Shown here in pieces: positions 35,171 through 48,559 of a DNA stretch of 64,000 nucleotides. Each line of letters opens with the position of its first letter. Positions within the stretch are counted from its first letter, which is position 1. The notes below the pieces were generated by a model. The model did not search any database. It was not told where the DNA came from and saw nothing but the letters and a program-made list of their open reading frames with translations. Position numbers and translations under genes: made by a program. Origin of the DNA: Datnioides undecimradiatus (lineage: Eukaryota; Chordata; Actinopteri; Lobotiformes; Datnioididae); assembly GCA_008933995.1 (NCBI GenBank), contig WARS01000036.1, positions 20,445,285 to 20,509,284 of the forward strand, written 5' to 3'.

Positions 35171-36429
35171 TCTGCGCGTGTGTTTCTGGAGGGATAAAGT
35201 GGCATGAGCAGCTTTTATTCCACACATATTTCACTTTAACCACCAGAAATCAGATTCAGCCAACGTGGGCTCCTGCACGAACCTACAAATTGAAGCGTCC
35301 CACATGGCAGAAAATGCACTGCATGCACAGATGCGGTGCACACATATCATCAAGTGCATTGATGCATAGACAAAGCAAACATGTGCCTGTGTAATACTCA
35401 GTCCCTGTGCGCTTCCTTAACTGCAGCAGATACAGTGATTTACTCATGAACTCTGCTGAAACACAGACTACACGGGGGGAGATTTAGTGACTGAACCGGC
35501 AATTTGTCCACGGAGCTCCTGAAAAATGTTTTTCCAGGATTATACGAGGGCTGTGCTCAGGTAGCCTGTGTACACTGCAAACTGATCCTCGGGAGGTTCC
35601 TATCAGAAATGTGTTTTTATAGAAATTATAACCAACTGTGACTGAAAGGAGGAACGCAGTCCATGATGTAAGACTACTGGGTGAACGTATTGGGATAATC
35701 GCTGGTAATCACGCCCAATTTTAATGTTTAAATCACCTTTCACTCAGAAATACGTCACAGTATGGAGGCTGTGTACTGTTGAAATGTTGTTTCACCCCAC
35801 TGGGACTCCAAAATGGAAGACCTGACGATAAAGTTTATGCACAATCCATTAGAACATCTTCTAGGAACAGCAGATCCTATTCAAGGGTCACTTATTTAGG
35901 TCATCCCAGAGCTTTACACAGATATCCTCTAGAGATTTAGAGATTTCTTCATAGATGTCCTAAGAAACATTTTCATAGAGTCATAAATTAATGTCTTGAC
36001 GTTGTCTTTTCACATATTTTCTAAAGGTTCACTGCCGACGCCATCAAATGAAACTCATTCGAGGCGTCTGTTGCACAGATTCTGAATTGTTTTTGAATAA
36101 TATTGCAGTTTATTTACATTTTGGAGTTTTTTTTGTTGTTATTTGTTTGTTTATGGACAATCAGAAGTGGTGATGAGGAGTCTGTCATGAATGCTCATAG
36201 GTTCAGGAAAGAGTTGTTGGCTGCAGATCCAGATATTGAGCCTGTCTCCATAAGAAGGTCCAGCCAATATGAAACAGACATAACCAGCAGGTCGTTGCTG
36301 TGTTATGTTCACATAAATACTGTGATTATTTGATAAAGTCAGATCGTTTCAGGGCTTATTTTCCAATTTAAATCCACTGCTGATGCCCTGACGTTACGGT
36401 GTTTTTGCACAATAGCAAGAACAAGGTTT
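35171..36429. other. Non-coding spacer
   Basis: 35850-36010 is A+T-leaning, with two TAGAGATTT words near 35933. No coding signal. Confidence 0.5.
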
Positions 36430-36900
36430 GTGTGCATGTACATTACATTTAGATGCACAAAACAATCCATTGTACAGAACTTCGCCTTGTTGTGTCACAG
36501 CACATAATGCCACACGTGGTAAGTGCGAGCAGGAAACAGCACAATCATTCAGCTGCACTTCTTTATCTTCAACACAATTACAGACACAAAGCACGGGGAA
36601 CAAAAAATCCCTATTTAGACAAATAATCCTCGTTCTTAATGCCAACATGATCTCTGTGAATGTTTATTGTGCACCAGTGTGTGATCCCCTATTGGCCCAG
36701 ACCTAGATGAATGGTACAGCAGTCTGGAGCTCCATTATGAGGCATCTGCATGGTAATCCCGACCACCTTCACATGATAAAGATGAGCCTTGTAACAGCAC
36801 ATCATGCCAAATGAGCCTTCTCTGTCACATCTCACCCGAGGAAACGCAATTGAGCTGCTACTGCGTGTGAAATAAGAGATATGGTAGAGGAGGCACAATG
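36430..36900. promoter_or_regulatory. Strong candidate conserved non-coding element
   Basis: Long repeat-free stretch with a Fox-type TGTTTATT near 36660, ACAATTAC near 36577 and CATTATGAGGC near 36733. Overlapping short open frames on both strands (84-92 codons) show no family resemblance. Confidence 0.45.
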
Positions 36901-37495
36901 GAGCAAACGCACATATATTCCACCTAAATGAAAGAAGGGAAACATTTATTAGGTATAAAACACCTGCATTACTGGATTACAGAGCGGTCGCAGCTCGCTG
37001 TCGTGCATAATTAAATATAAGTGCTTCCAGTCTGCTCTATTCTGTGACTGGAGTAAACCCTTCAAGGAGCCAGAAACCGCCTCACTCAAAGAAAACGAGA
37101 AATGGAAATTATTCAAACATGTTTACTTGTTTACTTGTTTATTGGCTGATTGCTCAGGATCATATCAGCTACACAGGCTGGCACAGCGCGCGCTAACTGC
37201 CACTGCAATTTGCTGACGATCTTATATAATTCGTGAGTAAATGCTTTGGGCGGTGATCCTGTTTCTTCATGACTCGACCAGCGTGTTGTCCGTTTGTTTT
37301 GTCTGACGCCTGGTAAAACTCGTCTTTTGCTCATTTTAAATCTTTTTACAGCTCCAACATTAGTCTAAACATGTAATGATAATTATTTTGAGTCTGTCTC
37401 TTCATGAATTATTTAATATGCTATTGTGTGATATCCTACTGTATTAGGAAGTTAAAGTTAAAAGAAGATCCTAATCTGCAGCTTGACTGGTTGCC
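36901..37495. other. Non-coding spacer
   Basis: A TTTACTTG word repeats tandemly near 37120-37140. Nothing else. Confidence 0.5.
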
Positions 37496-37507
37496 TGTGT
37501 GTGTGTG

Positions 37508-37538
<31 letters not shown>
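37496..37538. repeat. (TG)21 microsatellite, one interruption
   Basis: TG run with a single GC at about 37514. Confidence 0.96.
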
Positions 37539-39320
37539 AAAGCCACGTTGCCCAGGTTGCGTGCACAGACCGAATGTCTCCCATCATCTCCAGCTCAGCT
37601 GCTCCTTCCTGACTTGGAGAGGTTTCACCCATCCTCTCCTCGCCTTTGTCTCCTCGGCTCGGATCTCGGCTTCGTACATGCACTGAAGGCCTCTGCGCAG
37701 GGAAAGCCCCCCCCAGGCCCCTCGAACAGTAGCCTCACGCAAAAGTGTCACTTCCCATATACTCCGGCTCGGCTGCAGAGCACCGCGCAGCGATTACAGC
37801 AACACAAAAGCATAAAAAACAAGCCTTATTATAGCCGCAGACGTACACATTCTCCCACAGGATGACAACTGACTTGATGGATAGTTTATTTGGGAGCAAG
37901 ACATTATATATGTTGTGGCTGTGAGACGGTGACTCACATGAAGGCGCTGTTGCAGGGAATCTTCTTCTCTTTTCCTCAGCTGAGTTAACGAGTCGGTGCA
38001 GCCTCCACAGGCCTGTGTGAGGGCTTTTCCTCTGGGGGGATGGAAGAAGCCTGGAGATGTCCAGATGTGACAACTGTATTTCTGTCCGCCTTAAAGGAAA
38101 ACTCCACGCGTAGATGCTCTTACACAGCGATGCGCCTTCATTCTGTTGTGTTCGGTGCTTTTCGGGGACGTATATGTGTGGTGATGTACTTTGCTTTTTT
38201 CAGGGCTACTGCAAAGATGTAATAAAGCACCTGAAATAAAAGACAACGCATGGATAAAGCCAGGACCTCCACTGAGCTGCAGGGTAGATTTGCTGCACGT
38301 ATAGAGAAGGTGGCAGCCTCACGTCCTTGTTCACAGTCAAATCAACAATTTTACACCATTTATCAAAACCTAAACGCGTTGAAGGAGGGTGACATTACTG
38401 GTCTTGGGTTTTACCAATCAGATGATTTGATATCTTCTGCATGTACAAATAACACAAGTCTACACTTTAAAGTAACGTGCAGTGAAGACCTGATGCACCG
38501 ACCATTTGCATTTCCTTCTATGAAGAGCAGATGTGTCCAAATAAGTCTTAAAGTCAAACATCCAGAGAGTCACAGATGCATCACACATATTTCCTTAAAC
38601 CTAGACCTTATTTCACTTTATAATGAAGGTAACCTCACTGTGGCTACTCTGCTGTCCACAGACATTTTAACACTGGTGTGTCATATATGCAAAATTGGGG
38701 ATTTGGGCGTATGCATATGCAAATGTGCAAAGTCAGTGTAAAGACCTGGAAACCTGTCTCTGCTTCTTCAGTTTCATCTCTTGGGACTTTTACAGTATGA
38801 AACCTCTATCGGTTTGTGTTAAATCTGTGCTTTTGTCCCGCTTCTTCTCTGAATCTCTCATTAATTGTGAATCAGTGCACAATAAAATAAAAAGAAAGAA
38901 AGAAAGAACCATGGTTGTTAAAAATTAGAGAATATTTGATGTGAGTAATTGCAATCAGGTGTCCAATCAGTGTAATCTGCAGATGACACAGAAGCTGTGA
39001 CTGTGATTGCTGGGGATAACATTTAACACAAACCAAAAATTAAAATTTAAGAGTTTCTTCTGTCAGTGGACTTTCAACAAGTGTGGCTGTGTCAATCTTA
39101 GCCGCTCCTTTGTCCATATTTGCAGCATTTTCATGTTTTTCATGGATGCAGCTGGAGATGTTGAAGCTACTTAGGAGTGTGACCGCCAACAAAACTTAAA
39201 TATTCCTCCTCCTGGGGTAAACGGCTGTAAACGGGCACCAAACTAACGAGAGAGACAATAACGACTTTGTCAATGCAGCCGGTTCACATTGCATTGACAT
39301 GCTGAAATCTGATCTTTTTG
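37539..39320. other. Non-coding spacer; longest open frame of the window
   Basis: A 163-codon plus-strand frame (38250-38741) is the longest in the window, but it has no domain, signal peptide or biased composition. By a rough uniform-composition estimate a few frames of this length are expected by chance. An AAAG simple repeat lies at 38889-38908, and an AATAAA word precedes it. Confidence 0.5.
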
Positions 39321-39367
39321 GCTAGCCGCAGCTACATTTAGCTGGCCGCAGCTACATTTAGCTAGCG
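39321..39367 (+). repeat. 20-bp tandem repeat, 2.3 copies
   Basis: GCTAGCCGCAGCTACATTTA (39321-39340) is followed by a copy with one change (39341-39360) and a partial third. Confidence 0.95.
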
Positions 39368-39569
39368 CTTCAGCCTTCGGTCGTGTCTCGTGGAGCTCAT
39401 TGTTTGCACACGTGTCTCCACTGAGGGCCTAATATTGGAGCACAGAGTCTGAATTGTAGATTTCTCTGTCTTGAAAATCACTGATTTGCTCCATTGTTCA
39501 GAGGCTTGTCAGGTTTAGCATGTGCTGAAATGTTTTTAGCCTCCGGTGGGAATATCTCAGTATGTTTCA

Positions 39570-40190
39570 CACTGTCTGCATTTGTCAACTTAATGGCAGC
39601 AAACACAGGACCAAATAAGAGGCAGATATACTAATGGAGGTGTTTTGTAGTGGATTTTCTTGTATGGTAATACCTTCCATTAGGGCCTCATTTATGCTAA
39701 TAGAAGTAGAGGACACTGAGGCATGGCCATGTTGATCACCAGTAAGATTAAATTGTCGGGTCGCGACAGTTATTATGACCTCATCTCCCGGGGAAAGAAG
39801 ATAATTGTTTCTGCACAGATAGATTTTGCTCTTCTTGAGTATGCCTTCGGTGGATTTGCGTTGCTGCAGATAATGACATTTGGTCAAAGTCATACAAATA
39901 AGCAACCCAGACAAACAATCAGATGCAATTATAATTATTGTTCCTCCGACTCTGAATTCATAACCACTTCAGAGGCGACCGGAGAATTCTCTGGCAATCT
40001 CCACCCGAATATCAATGACTTCCTTCTATTAACGCTGACAGGAAACGATGTATCTCTGCCACACTTTGGACTCACTTTAGCTCTAATCATCACCCTGCAC
40101 AATAATAGGAGCGGAGAGCGGTGCACTCGCCAGGAATACAATGCTGCACTGATCTTCAAACACATCCTGAAGCGTTCATAAGTAAGACGA
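39570..40190. promoter_or_regulatory. Strong candidate conserved non-coding element (about 600 bp)
   Basis: The longest repeat-free CNE-like block. It has TTTATGCTAATAG near 39691, the palindrome GTCGCGAC at 39760-39767, AAGATAATTG near 39798 and the palindrome AATTATAATT at 39927-39936. Opposed open frames of about 150 codons overlap each other, as low stop density by chance would give. Confidence 0.5.
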
Positions 40191-41229
40191 GCAACACTTA
40201 CCAACTGCAGGGTTGTGATGCTTCCTGTAGCCAATGCTAAATCGGCTGATGTAGGCACTGACCTCCAAATGCTCACTCCCTGTGCATTGAACCTGAAGCA
40301 ATTCAAGCAACAGATGCAAAAATCATTAATGACAGTTTGTGCAACAGCATAATCCAAGAGAAGGCCCCACCGCAGTAACAATCAAAGCTGCAGTCATTAG
40401 TTTTTTGCCGTTTGCTTGTGATTTTCACTCCTGTTAAGAGCAGCGTCGTTGTTCTGGATGGTGCAGTCTGAGTTTCTCCCATGTTAGGAGCTTCTTCTCC
40501 TTACGCTCTGTTGACTTTTTATCAGCTGAGTGTGAACTATTTGATGTTTGGATGTTTTTGCCGAGACGTGCTAAGACCCAGGTAAGAGCCTATTTTATCA
40601 AAACATTAAATAAGTAAAAAGCATCAGGACAGTAAGACGTCAGCTGCAGGTAGGCACTGCCAACACGTGTTCTTTTTATTTAATTAATACCATTGATTAG
40701 CAGCTCCTGTTTGCAAAGCACCCTGGGATGGATGGACGAGTATCACCGGATTGCTTTTACACTGAGGAAAACTTAAAGGAGGACGATTGTTAGAGAAGTT
40801 CTGGTGCAAAAAAGAGCTTTGAAAGATGATTTTTACAGTTTCCAAGCAAATTCTCGGATGTTTATACCCTCAGACGGTGTAAAGTCGCACTGAATAGTAT
40901 CCCTTTGTGTTTCGCGTCTGTAGGTTTGGATTTGAGTTATCCCTCGGAGAAGGAGCACGATATTTGACACAAATTTGCTTCGTGCAAGTATCTTTGCCTC
41001 CTTGAACCATCCTGCACGTCCCTCGGGAGGTTTTCTATTTTGGCTCCATCCTGCAGACTGCCCGTGTCCATTATAGACCTTATCCAGCAATTCCCTGTTG
41101 GTTTGAATGTCGTCCTGAATGGTGAGTTAAGTTTCAGAGGAGCACAGTGAATATTTTATTCTCCACCTCCTCCTATAATGTTAATCCCATCCCAGCGGGA
41201 CTCTCTTTTGGGAGCGTTCAATCCTCTCT
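40191..41229. other. Non-coding spacer
   Basis: No repeats. 40830-40960 is mildly CNE-like. Confidence 0.45.
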
Positions 41230-41640
41230 CAATCTTTCATGCGACATATTCCGTGACTTAAGCTCGATGGTTATGACTTGTGAGGACACCTGAGCCGGAT
41301 CCATTTGCCGAGAACAATACAAGCGGCATCTCGCTCCAGTGATGATGGAAAACATTAACATTCAGGACTCTCCGGCTGCTCGGCTGCTCGGCTCTCCGTC
41401 GACAAGACACGAGTTGCTCTGAAAGCAGATAAGGAGGGAGCCTCGCTATTTCTGTCGACAACAGATGGCGCAACAGAAGAATCATCAACAAGTCCGTGCA
41501 ACTAAACAACGAAATGCATCATTTACCATCGCCGTCCAAAGTGACGCATATGATATTTTCTGATCCGATGCCCCTGTCAGCAGGACGGCGTGGTTTGTCA
41601 GTAGCATTACGTATGGCTGGAGCGGAGATGATTCATCTGA
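41230..41640. promoter_or_regulatory. Candidate conserved non-coding element
   Basis: GAAATGCATCATTTACC near 41511 and GTGACGCATATGATATT near 41541. Also contains a short CGGCTGCT tandem at 41373-41392. Confidence 0.35.
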
Positions 41641-42589
41641 CCACCGTGTGATCTGCCAGAGCTAAAGCACAGGAGGAGGAACTAGTTTGTTAGGACTGAC
41701 GAGATGACTGCTGCCATCGTTATCAGACAAAAACAACTTTATGGGTGTTTTCGACTCAGCCAGCTGCGCCTCTTCACATTCTCAATCCTCTGTCCGTCAG
41801 CCTGGAGGTTGACCTGTGCTCTCTTCTTCTGACTTCAGTGTTGCTCTTCCCAGGCTGATCGTACTCACCAACAGTCAGTCCTGTAAAAACCAACTTTATC
41901 CTGAATAGCACAGACTTACCCACCAGGACAATTATCGATTTGATTCTGAGGATTTATTCTCGTCTTTCCTCCCGTCGTTCATTTTAATTGGCTTTTGATG
42001 TCATTTCTGTTCTGTCAGCTCTCTAATCAGTACAGGAACAGCAGGCGTACTCAGTCAGACTGCATCAGGTTGCACACACTGTAGGACAACCCTGTCTCCT
42101 AGAAATTGCATTTGTATATTACTAAATAGTTTTCATGATTAACTTGGTGGTGGCGAAGTAATTGCATCTTGCATCGTGTTCAGAGACAATGAGTATCTGA
42201 ATAAATAAAGCGCTGGAGTCGCAGGCAGGTGTTTGGGGTGGATGGAGCTCCAGACTCCGGCCTGAGGTTCGGTTCAGGCAGCTAAATCAGTTTGGTTAAG
42301 AATCATGATTTCAGCTACCGACAACCAAAGTAATACGTCTACGGGCTAAAAATAGATCTGCTATAATAACAAAACAATGCTGAAATGCAAATGTTGTCTT
42401 CTGTCAACTCTGCAGGTCTGCAGTGTTTGTGGTGGACATGATAAACAGCTACTTAAGTCGGTATGTTCCTCTCAAACATACTTGCCTTTGCAAATTAGTT
42501 GCAGATAAACACTCCGCGGGACGTTCTCGGCTGGAAACCTTCGCTGCGTGTCATCAGCTCTCGGCTGCCTGTACAAAAATACCTTAAAA
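41641..42589. other. Non-coding spacer
   Basis: Nothing recognisable. Confidence 0.5.
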
Positions 42590-43060
42590 AGACAGCGCGT
42601 CGTGACTAATGCCGTCTCGTTTAGTCAGTGCGATGCTTCTACCCTCGCCGCTCTCTCTCTGCCTTGAATCACCAGCGGGGGAAAGGTACAATGAGATCGG
42701 AAGACGAGTGAAGAGCCGCGTTAGCCAAATGGAAAGCACTTACAGCCGCGCCATTGTGTTTGCCATAATGTAAGACGGGGTGGGGCTGCAGGTTGAAAGC
42801 AGCTGGCGCCAACTGAATGAGGTGGAGGGTGGAGGCCTGCGATGCACAAACTACAGCTGAAGTGTAGGAGCCTGAGACACCAACGCAACAAAACAGGGAA
42901 TAATTCACATTTAATGCAAGCGTTGCCTGAACAATGGGTCCAATTACCTTCGTGCACTTGATCCCCATTAAATCCGATGCAACGTCTTTGTCGGCGATAA
43001 TTGTGTACATTGTTATATTGACCACGCTCGTGGACAATAACATTACGTAACGCGCATCGC
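42590..43060. promoter_or_regulatory. Strong candidate conserved non-coding element
   Basis: AACAATGGG (Sox-type) at 42930-42938 is followed by CCAATTACC. CCATTAAATCCGATGC lies near 42965, and GATAATTGTG near 42996. The opposed short open frames are not coding-like. Confidence 0.45.
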
Positions 43061-43516
43061 CTGGCTACAGAACAGACTATGCACAGCAGCTCTCCCTTCA
43101 GCTCTGCAGTATATCTCATTTGCTTCGTTACACTAATTATATCTATTTGAAATCGTGCTTATTGGTGATGCTCTGTTGTTTTTCTCAGTGTCAACAAATC
43201 CAAGGAAAAGACCTAAGAACACAGCAGTTAATGTACACAAACCGCAAACAAGTCTTATATTTGTGTGTACATCCTCGTCCTCTGTCATAAAGCGCCATCG
43301 TTATACAAAAACAGGGTTTTATTGCGAAGCTGGACCCCAAGTTATTCTGAGCCAGTCCCACACACACGCCGCACCGATTACTCATCACACTCATGGTCGT
43401 CTCAAACAAGCTGTTTTAAGGTTCCTCAGTTGGAACCGCCGCTAATGGGAAAGAAGTGGGAAAGTGTTTGGAGATGATATCTGCTTCTATGTGGTGTTAT
43501 TTCCATTAGTGGTAGT

Positions 43517-43519
<3 letters not shown>
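43061..43519. other. Non-coding spacer
   Basis: Nothing recognisable. Confidence 0.5.

Positions 43520-43547
<28 letters not shown>
43520..43547. repeat. (CA)14 microsatellite
   Basis: Pure AC/CA run. Confidence 0.96.
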
Positions 43548-46179
43548 CCCACAGGAACAGGTTCTGTCAGGTCTTCCAGATGGCTCGTCTGACCTTCCAC
43601 TAACAGGCAATTTATCAGGAGCAGCGCTTGTTTTCTCATTAGTTTGTATTTTTGGGCCAAAAAACGAGTAAGTCAGGAGAAAGACACACATCAGAATATG
43701 AGCTGACGATTAATCACGCAGCCCACCAACCCCTGGCTGCGAGGGGCTCATTTAATAATGAATTAACGATCAGAATATCAATAAATACAGATGCAAATAA
43801 TGAATAAATAATGCAAACACATTGTGCCTCGGAGCGGGACACAGCACAGAGTATAAATACAGATCGCAGGGTGGTTTGTTAAACAGCTGACAGAGAGGAA
43901 ACACTGCTGCTGCGCCGCTGCTAACTGCGTCTTTATTACATGTGTGCACTCAAACTGCATTAAAAGGTCCCATCAGCTGTTAAAGCTGATCCACAGCCAG
44001 CTACAATCACCTGCCGCCATCACAAGCAATGGACATCAACCTTGTCGCCATGGTTTCCAAGCCATCAGTGGGTAGGACTGAGATGCAGGTCGTTCCTGCT
44101 CACCTAGCGTTAGCATTATCACAGCTGCACGCTATCTCAGCTGCAGGGCAGCAAGTCATTCAGAAGCTGGGTTCCCTCCTGCGTTCACTGAAACACGGTT
44201 AAGCCTGAGAGGAGAGGCTAAAGCAACAGATCGCACAGATTTACATGGCTGACCGTTGGCATTAACCCTGGGAGTTACTCTGTGCATCTGACATGGCTGT
44301 TTATTGACTGACAGTAACATTAAAGTTACATCCACAGCACTTAATAATGTTTTATGGCTTATATTTCATCAGCGTCGGCATGCCGCTTGCGTGTTTTCAC
44401 AGTTTGTCTCGGCCGTTTTGATGCCAAGTGTTCAATCCGCGCGGGAGTGTGGAGCTGTTTGGTCCATAAATCTGTTTCTACGATGAAGCAGCAGCATGGA
44501 AAAACATTTCTTACAGAGACAGAGCGTGAGATGCGTCTGATGAACAGCAGTGCAACAGGTCAAACAGCTAAATCAGCCTCGGAGAAGAATATACGTGCAG
44601 CTGTGGCTTAGAAGACGAGGGTGTAGGTCGTTTTGCATTAAAACTACATTTAGATCATTTGTCCAGGCTTCGTTCTTCATGTTACCTGTAAGCTTTCAAT
44701 CGTTGCTGAACAACTAAGACGTTTCATCACAGCTGTTGTATTCAAAGGTCACTTTGAATTCAGCTGGTCGTCATTGAAACATCAACACTGCACCACAGGT
44801 GGTTTTCCTGCAGCAGCACCTGTAGCTCGGTATTATGTCGTAATGAATCGGTAGTGTTTGGCGGCGTAACCGTGTCCTTGTTGCTTCTCTAAAAAACTCC
44901 CAATCAGATTGTAAAACGCCTGAAGTCCTCGCCTGTGCACGGCTGTGTGTGGGTCACCTTTATTCAGCAGCCGACAGTGGAGACGGCAGCGACGAGGGCC
45001 GAGCAGAGAGAGCCGTCGTTCCCATCCAAACTGGGGAGTGCACGAGTTCGCTCAACGTGAAGTTGAAAAGTGCTTCGCGAGTGAATTCGGTTCGTATGAT
45101 TAATGCAAGAAAGGTCTTTTGTATTCCTGGGTCAAAAACATATTGCTGTCACAGCTCAGCTCAGCAGAGCAACATGAAATCCTCTCCAGAAGAAGAAATC
45201 TTTGTAATAACAGCCTTCATGAGACGTATTAGAGGAGTGAAATCCCGGGATAAAGGCTGCTGTTTTTTCCTCGTCTCACTCAAAGGCAACCTTTCACCAA
45301 CAAGGTTTTCAACGAGGCAGAGTCTTGACTAACACCTCATTAGCAGCCATAACGCGGAGCTTTCCTCTGTGAGTCTCTGCAGCGCTGCCAAAGGTGTGCT
45401 GAAAATTGTCTGCCGGTGACATAACTGGCAGCCTGGATATGTGGAAAGCTTCGGCTCATACTTCCTGGATTTAAGGTGCTACCCATACAGGGCCTAACAC
45501 TGTCTTTGTTCCCTGTGAAGAACCTTGGAGGACTTTGGAGAACTGAGCCAACAGAACCAAGTGTTATGTGTGTGTGTGAGTCTATTTTTATCAGATGCTG
45601 TTTGGCATTACACACAGGCAGACTCCTGAATGGACGTTAAAAGAGTGAACGGAGACTGTTTCCAATGAAAACACGACTGTAGCGAAACCACTTGAAGAGA
45701 CAGCGTTCGCTAAAAGTTACAACAGCGCAGACAAAACATGACGCGACCAGGCTGCGTCGCCAGCAGACCGCAGTGCCATCGTGCACGGAGCCAACCCGTG
45801 ATTGGATGCATCTGCAGTGTCTTCGGCTAAACACAGAGAAAACAAGCTCTTTGTTTAAAAGTCGTTTAACGTGAGTCCACCTCGCTGCAATCGTGCAGTC
45901 TTCAGCTGGTTTTGCAGTGACGCAGTTGATGTTGCTGCAAAGAGCATCCGGCGCTCCACTGGCTCTACGCTGCATTATTTACTGGTGATAAGGAACCATA
46001 TTCTACAATAACACAGCACATTTAAAGGTGCCAGTCTGCAAACTGCTCCACTCTGCACACTTTAAGCGCCTCCAGCTGACAGAGACACATAAAAAACATT
46101 TCAAATTCAGGACTTTTACTTGAAAAAGGTCATTTTTAGATGCTGCTATCTCTACTTTTATACAAGGATTTGTGTTGCA
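43548..46179. other. Non-coding spacer
   Basis: No gene and no strong CNE texture, except weak patches near 43735-43800 (AATAATGAATTAACG) and 45175-45265. The 127-codon open frame at 44949-45332 has no recognisable domain. Confidence 0.5.
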
Positions 46180-46375
46180 ACACAGAAAGACCTCGCCCAC
46201 TCTCTCCTCCCCCAAAACAAACCCGGGCCCTTCAGAAAACTCCATCCGAGGTCTGGCTCCAGGACCGGTCATGGGTGCACCGATGTTCAGTGGCAGTGAC
46301 TGTTTGTCTTTTTTAATTAACCATTACCGTGATCATTCCCCAAGTTATCACAGCTGCCTAACCTCAAACATACAG
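46180..46375. promoter_or_regulatory. Candidate conserved non-coding element
   Basis: TTAATTAACC from 46313, then CATTACCGTGATCATTCC. No repeats. Confidence 0.35.
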
Positions 46376-47059
46376 TAGTTATTATTAGAGAAAACATCCT
46401 GATTGGACATTAAACGTAACGTAGGGTTTTGCAGAACATCAGCGTGATGCATGCACTGACCACACACATGAAGGAGACTGCAGCTGTTTTTGTGTTACAC
46501 TGCTGTTTGGGTGTTTTACTACATTTCACTTTTATATTATTTTGAATAGTCTGAGTTTATTTGTCTTGTTGACCTTTGGCCCGTTTTAATCGCTCTTCGT
46601 CCATCTGAAGCTCTGCAGCTCTGTTCTGAAGAGCTGCATGAATAAAGTTTATATCTTGCTTATTATAAATCTCCCATATGAGTCCACTGCGCCTGTGAGC
46701 AGTCTGCCGAGTGCTCCCACAGTCCAAAATAAACACGGGGAGGCAGCGATGAATTATTTTGCTCCGCAGAGCTGAAACAAATTTTCATGAGAGGAGAAAA
46801 AACAACTTTTGAAGACCATTAAAACATGTTGCTGTGCACTGGGTCTGGTTTTATCTTTATTTTTATCTTTCCATTTCTTATAAAGCTGTAAGAGTCTGTA
46901 ATCGCATTTCTTGATCCTTTCGATGTATTTTATGTCATGTATGTGTCAACGCTGGTTTGCATTCATGCACGAAACAGCGCAGATTTCACAGCATCAACAT
47001 CTTTGTCATTTAAAAAATAATTACTGAGAGGTTGAAATTCATTTCCAAAGCCTGCCGTG
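46376..47059. other. Non-coding spacer
   Basis: 46700-46830 has weak CNE-like texture (GATGAATTATTTTGC near 46750). The rest is A+T-leaning. Confidence 0.45.
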
Positions 47060-47260
47060 ATGCAGTGGAAACCCTGACATTTCCTCACTCATTTCCTAAA
47101 AAACCCCTGCCTTGGCCTTTATCTCACAATGACAGCCGCATTATCACGGCCCTCAGCGTGAATCGGGAGTAAAACGAGCTGTCGTGCAGCCCGCATCGCC
47201 GCAGCATCCGCTTTATAGAGCGAACCTTTGTGAAACACTTTGGTCGAACGTTTGCCGTGC
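47060..47260. promoter_or_regulatory. Candidate conserved non-coding element
   Basis: Repeat-free. ATGACAGCCGCATTATCACG near 47129 and a G+C-richer right half with several CpGs. Confidence 0.35.
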
Positions 47261-48559
47261 TCAGCCTCGTGGGGTGAGCGGGCCGGGGTGCGATTGATCC
47301 GGACAGATGGAGATTATTGCAGATAAGTGTTCGGGGTCATGTGATTGGATCGGAGGAAACGTGGATCCATACTGTGCAAGGTGTAGTGAGCAGAAAACAC
47401 CTCAGAAGCAAAAAGGGAAAAGGCTCATTTCAGCCACTTTGGATCATTCTGTAACAGAGTGTGTTGAGGTGGAGCCGGAGCAGCTGAAGTGAAGACCTTC
47501 ACCGACTTCTTCCTGTGATGCTCTTCACGCTGTTTTACTGTTCCCTGTCTTTATGCAAACTGAAATGTGCATGCCGCTATGCTAATGCTAATGCTAACAG
47601 GTCCCTCAGACTGATTCATTTGTCAAAACTTGACATTAACATGTCGGCTGCTTGGATGTGATTGGATGGACACGGGGAGATGCACATGTGACTCTGTTTG
47701 TAACAGCTGAACCAGGAAACGTGCACAATCATGCATTGAAGCCACAGAACGACAGTTTTAACCAGTCTGTTGGCAGGAAGCAGCTTTTATGTCGCTTTAA
47801 TGTCACTGAAGCTGAAGTTACGACTCTGTTTTCTATCATATTCATTCATTCAGCTGCTGGGGGGCATCGCCAACATGGCTGCAGAGCGGTGAGACTTGCC
47901 TATTGACCACAACATTGAGGTAAGACGTGCTGATGCTCTGCGGTTCGCTCTGCCGTTGCTGCTGACGGAGTCATAATTCATACAGAAAGGTGTTTGTCTG
48001 GTAAATCTGGGGCCTTTTCATTTGAACAAACCACTAATTCTGTCATCGTGTAGAGACACGAGTACATTCCTGCCACTGTCAAATCATATTATTGTATTTT
48101 CCTGGTTGTACACTAAAACCTATGGTCTGTGAAAACACACGTCTCACTCACGAACTGGAAGAAAACCTTTTATTTCAAACTTCTGAACCAAATGCACTGA
48201 AACTCTGTTTTGACAAGCGATCCTTTTTACTGGGTCGCCTGGCAAAACATCAGAACACCTTCTCTGAGACGGCTTTATAAAAATAGATCCCGCCTCAGAG
48301 ACTTCTTATTTCCTTTGTTCCAAACAAAGGACCTATTGCATTGCATTAGAAATCGGGGGACTTCTGGGTCAGAGCACTTTGTGATGGGAAGTGTAAATAC
48401 TGTGAGGCAAATCAAGTTAGGATGCACTCAGTGCTCATTTGCTGACAGTGTGAAATAAAAGCAAGGTGCAATAAGATCTGCGAAGGATTTGCTCAAGGTG
48501 AGCTGTGGGAGAACCGTAATGAGAGAAAGATCCACATGTGATTGACTAAGAGGCCGCTA
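47261..48559. other. Non-coding spacer
   Basis: A GCTAAT triplet repeat lies at 47578-47597. Nothing else. Confidence 0.5.

Noticed and set aside
38250..38741. 163-codon open frame, longest in the window
   Set aside because: No domain, signal peptide or compositional bias. A rough uniform-composition estimate gives a few such frames by chance in both strands of 64 kb.
39723..40381. Opposed open frames of 152 and 148 codons
   Set aside because: They overlap on opposite strands and neither resembles a protein. Low stop density by chance is more likely.
42694..42704. AGATCGGAAGA, identical to the start of a common sequencing adapter
   Set aside because: The match ends after 11 bases and the flanks are ordinary genomic sequence, so adapter contamination is unlikely.
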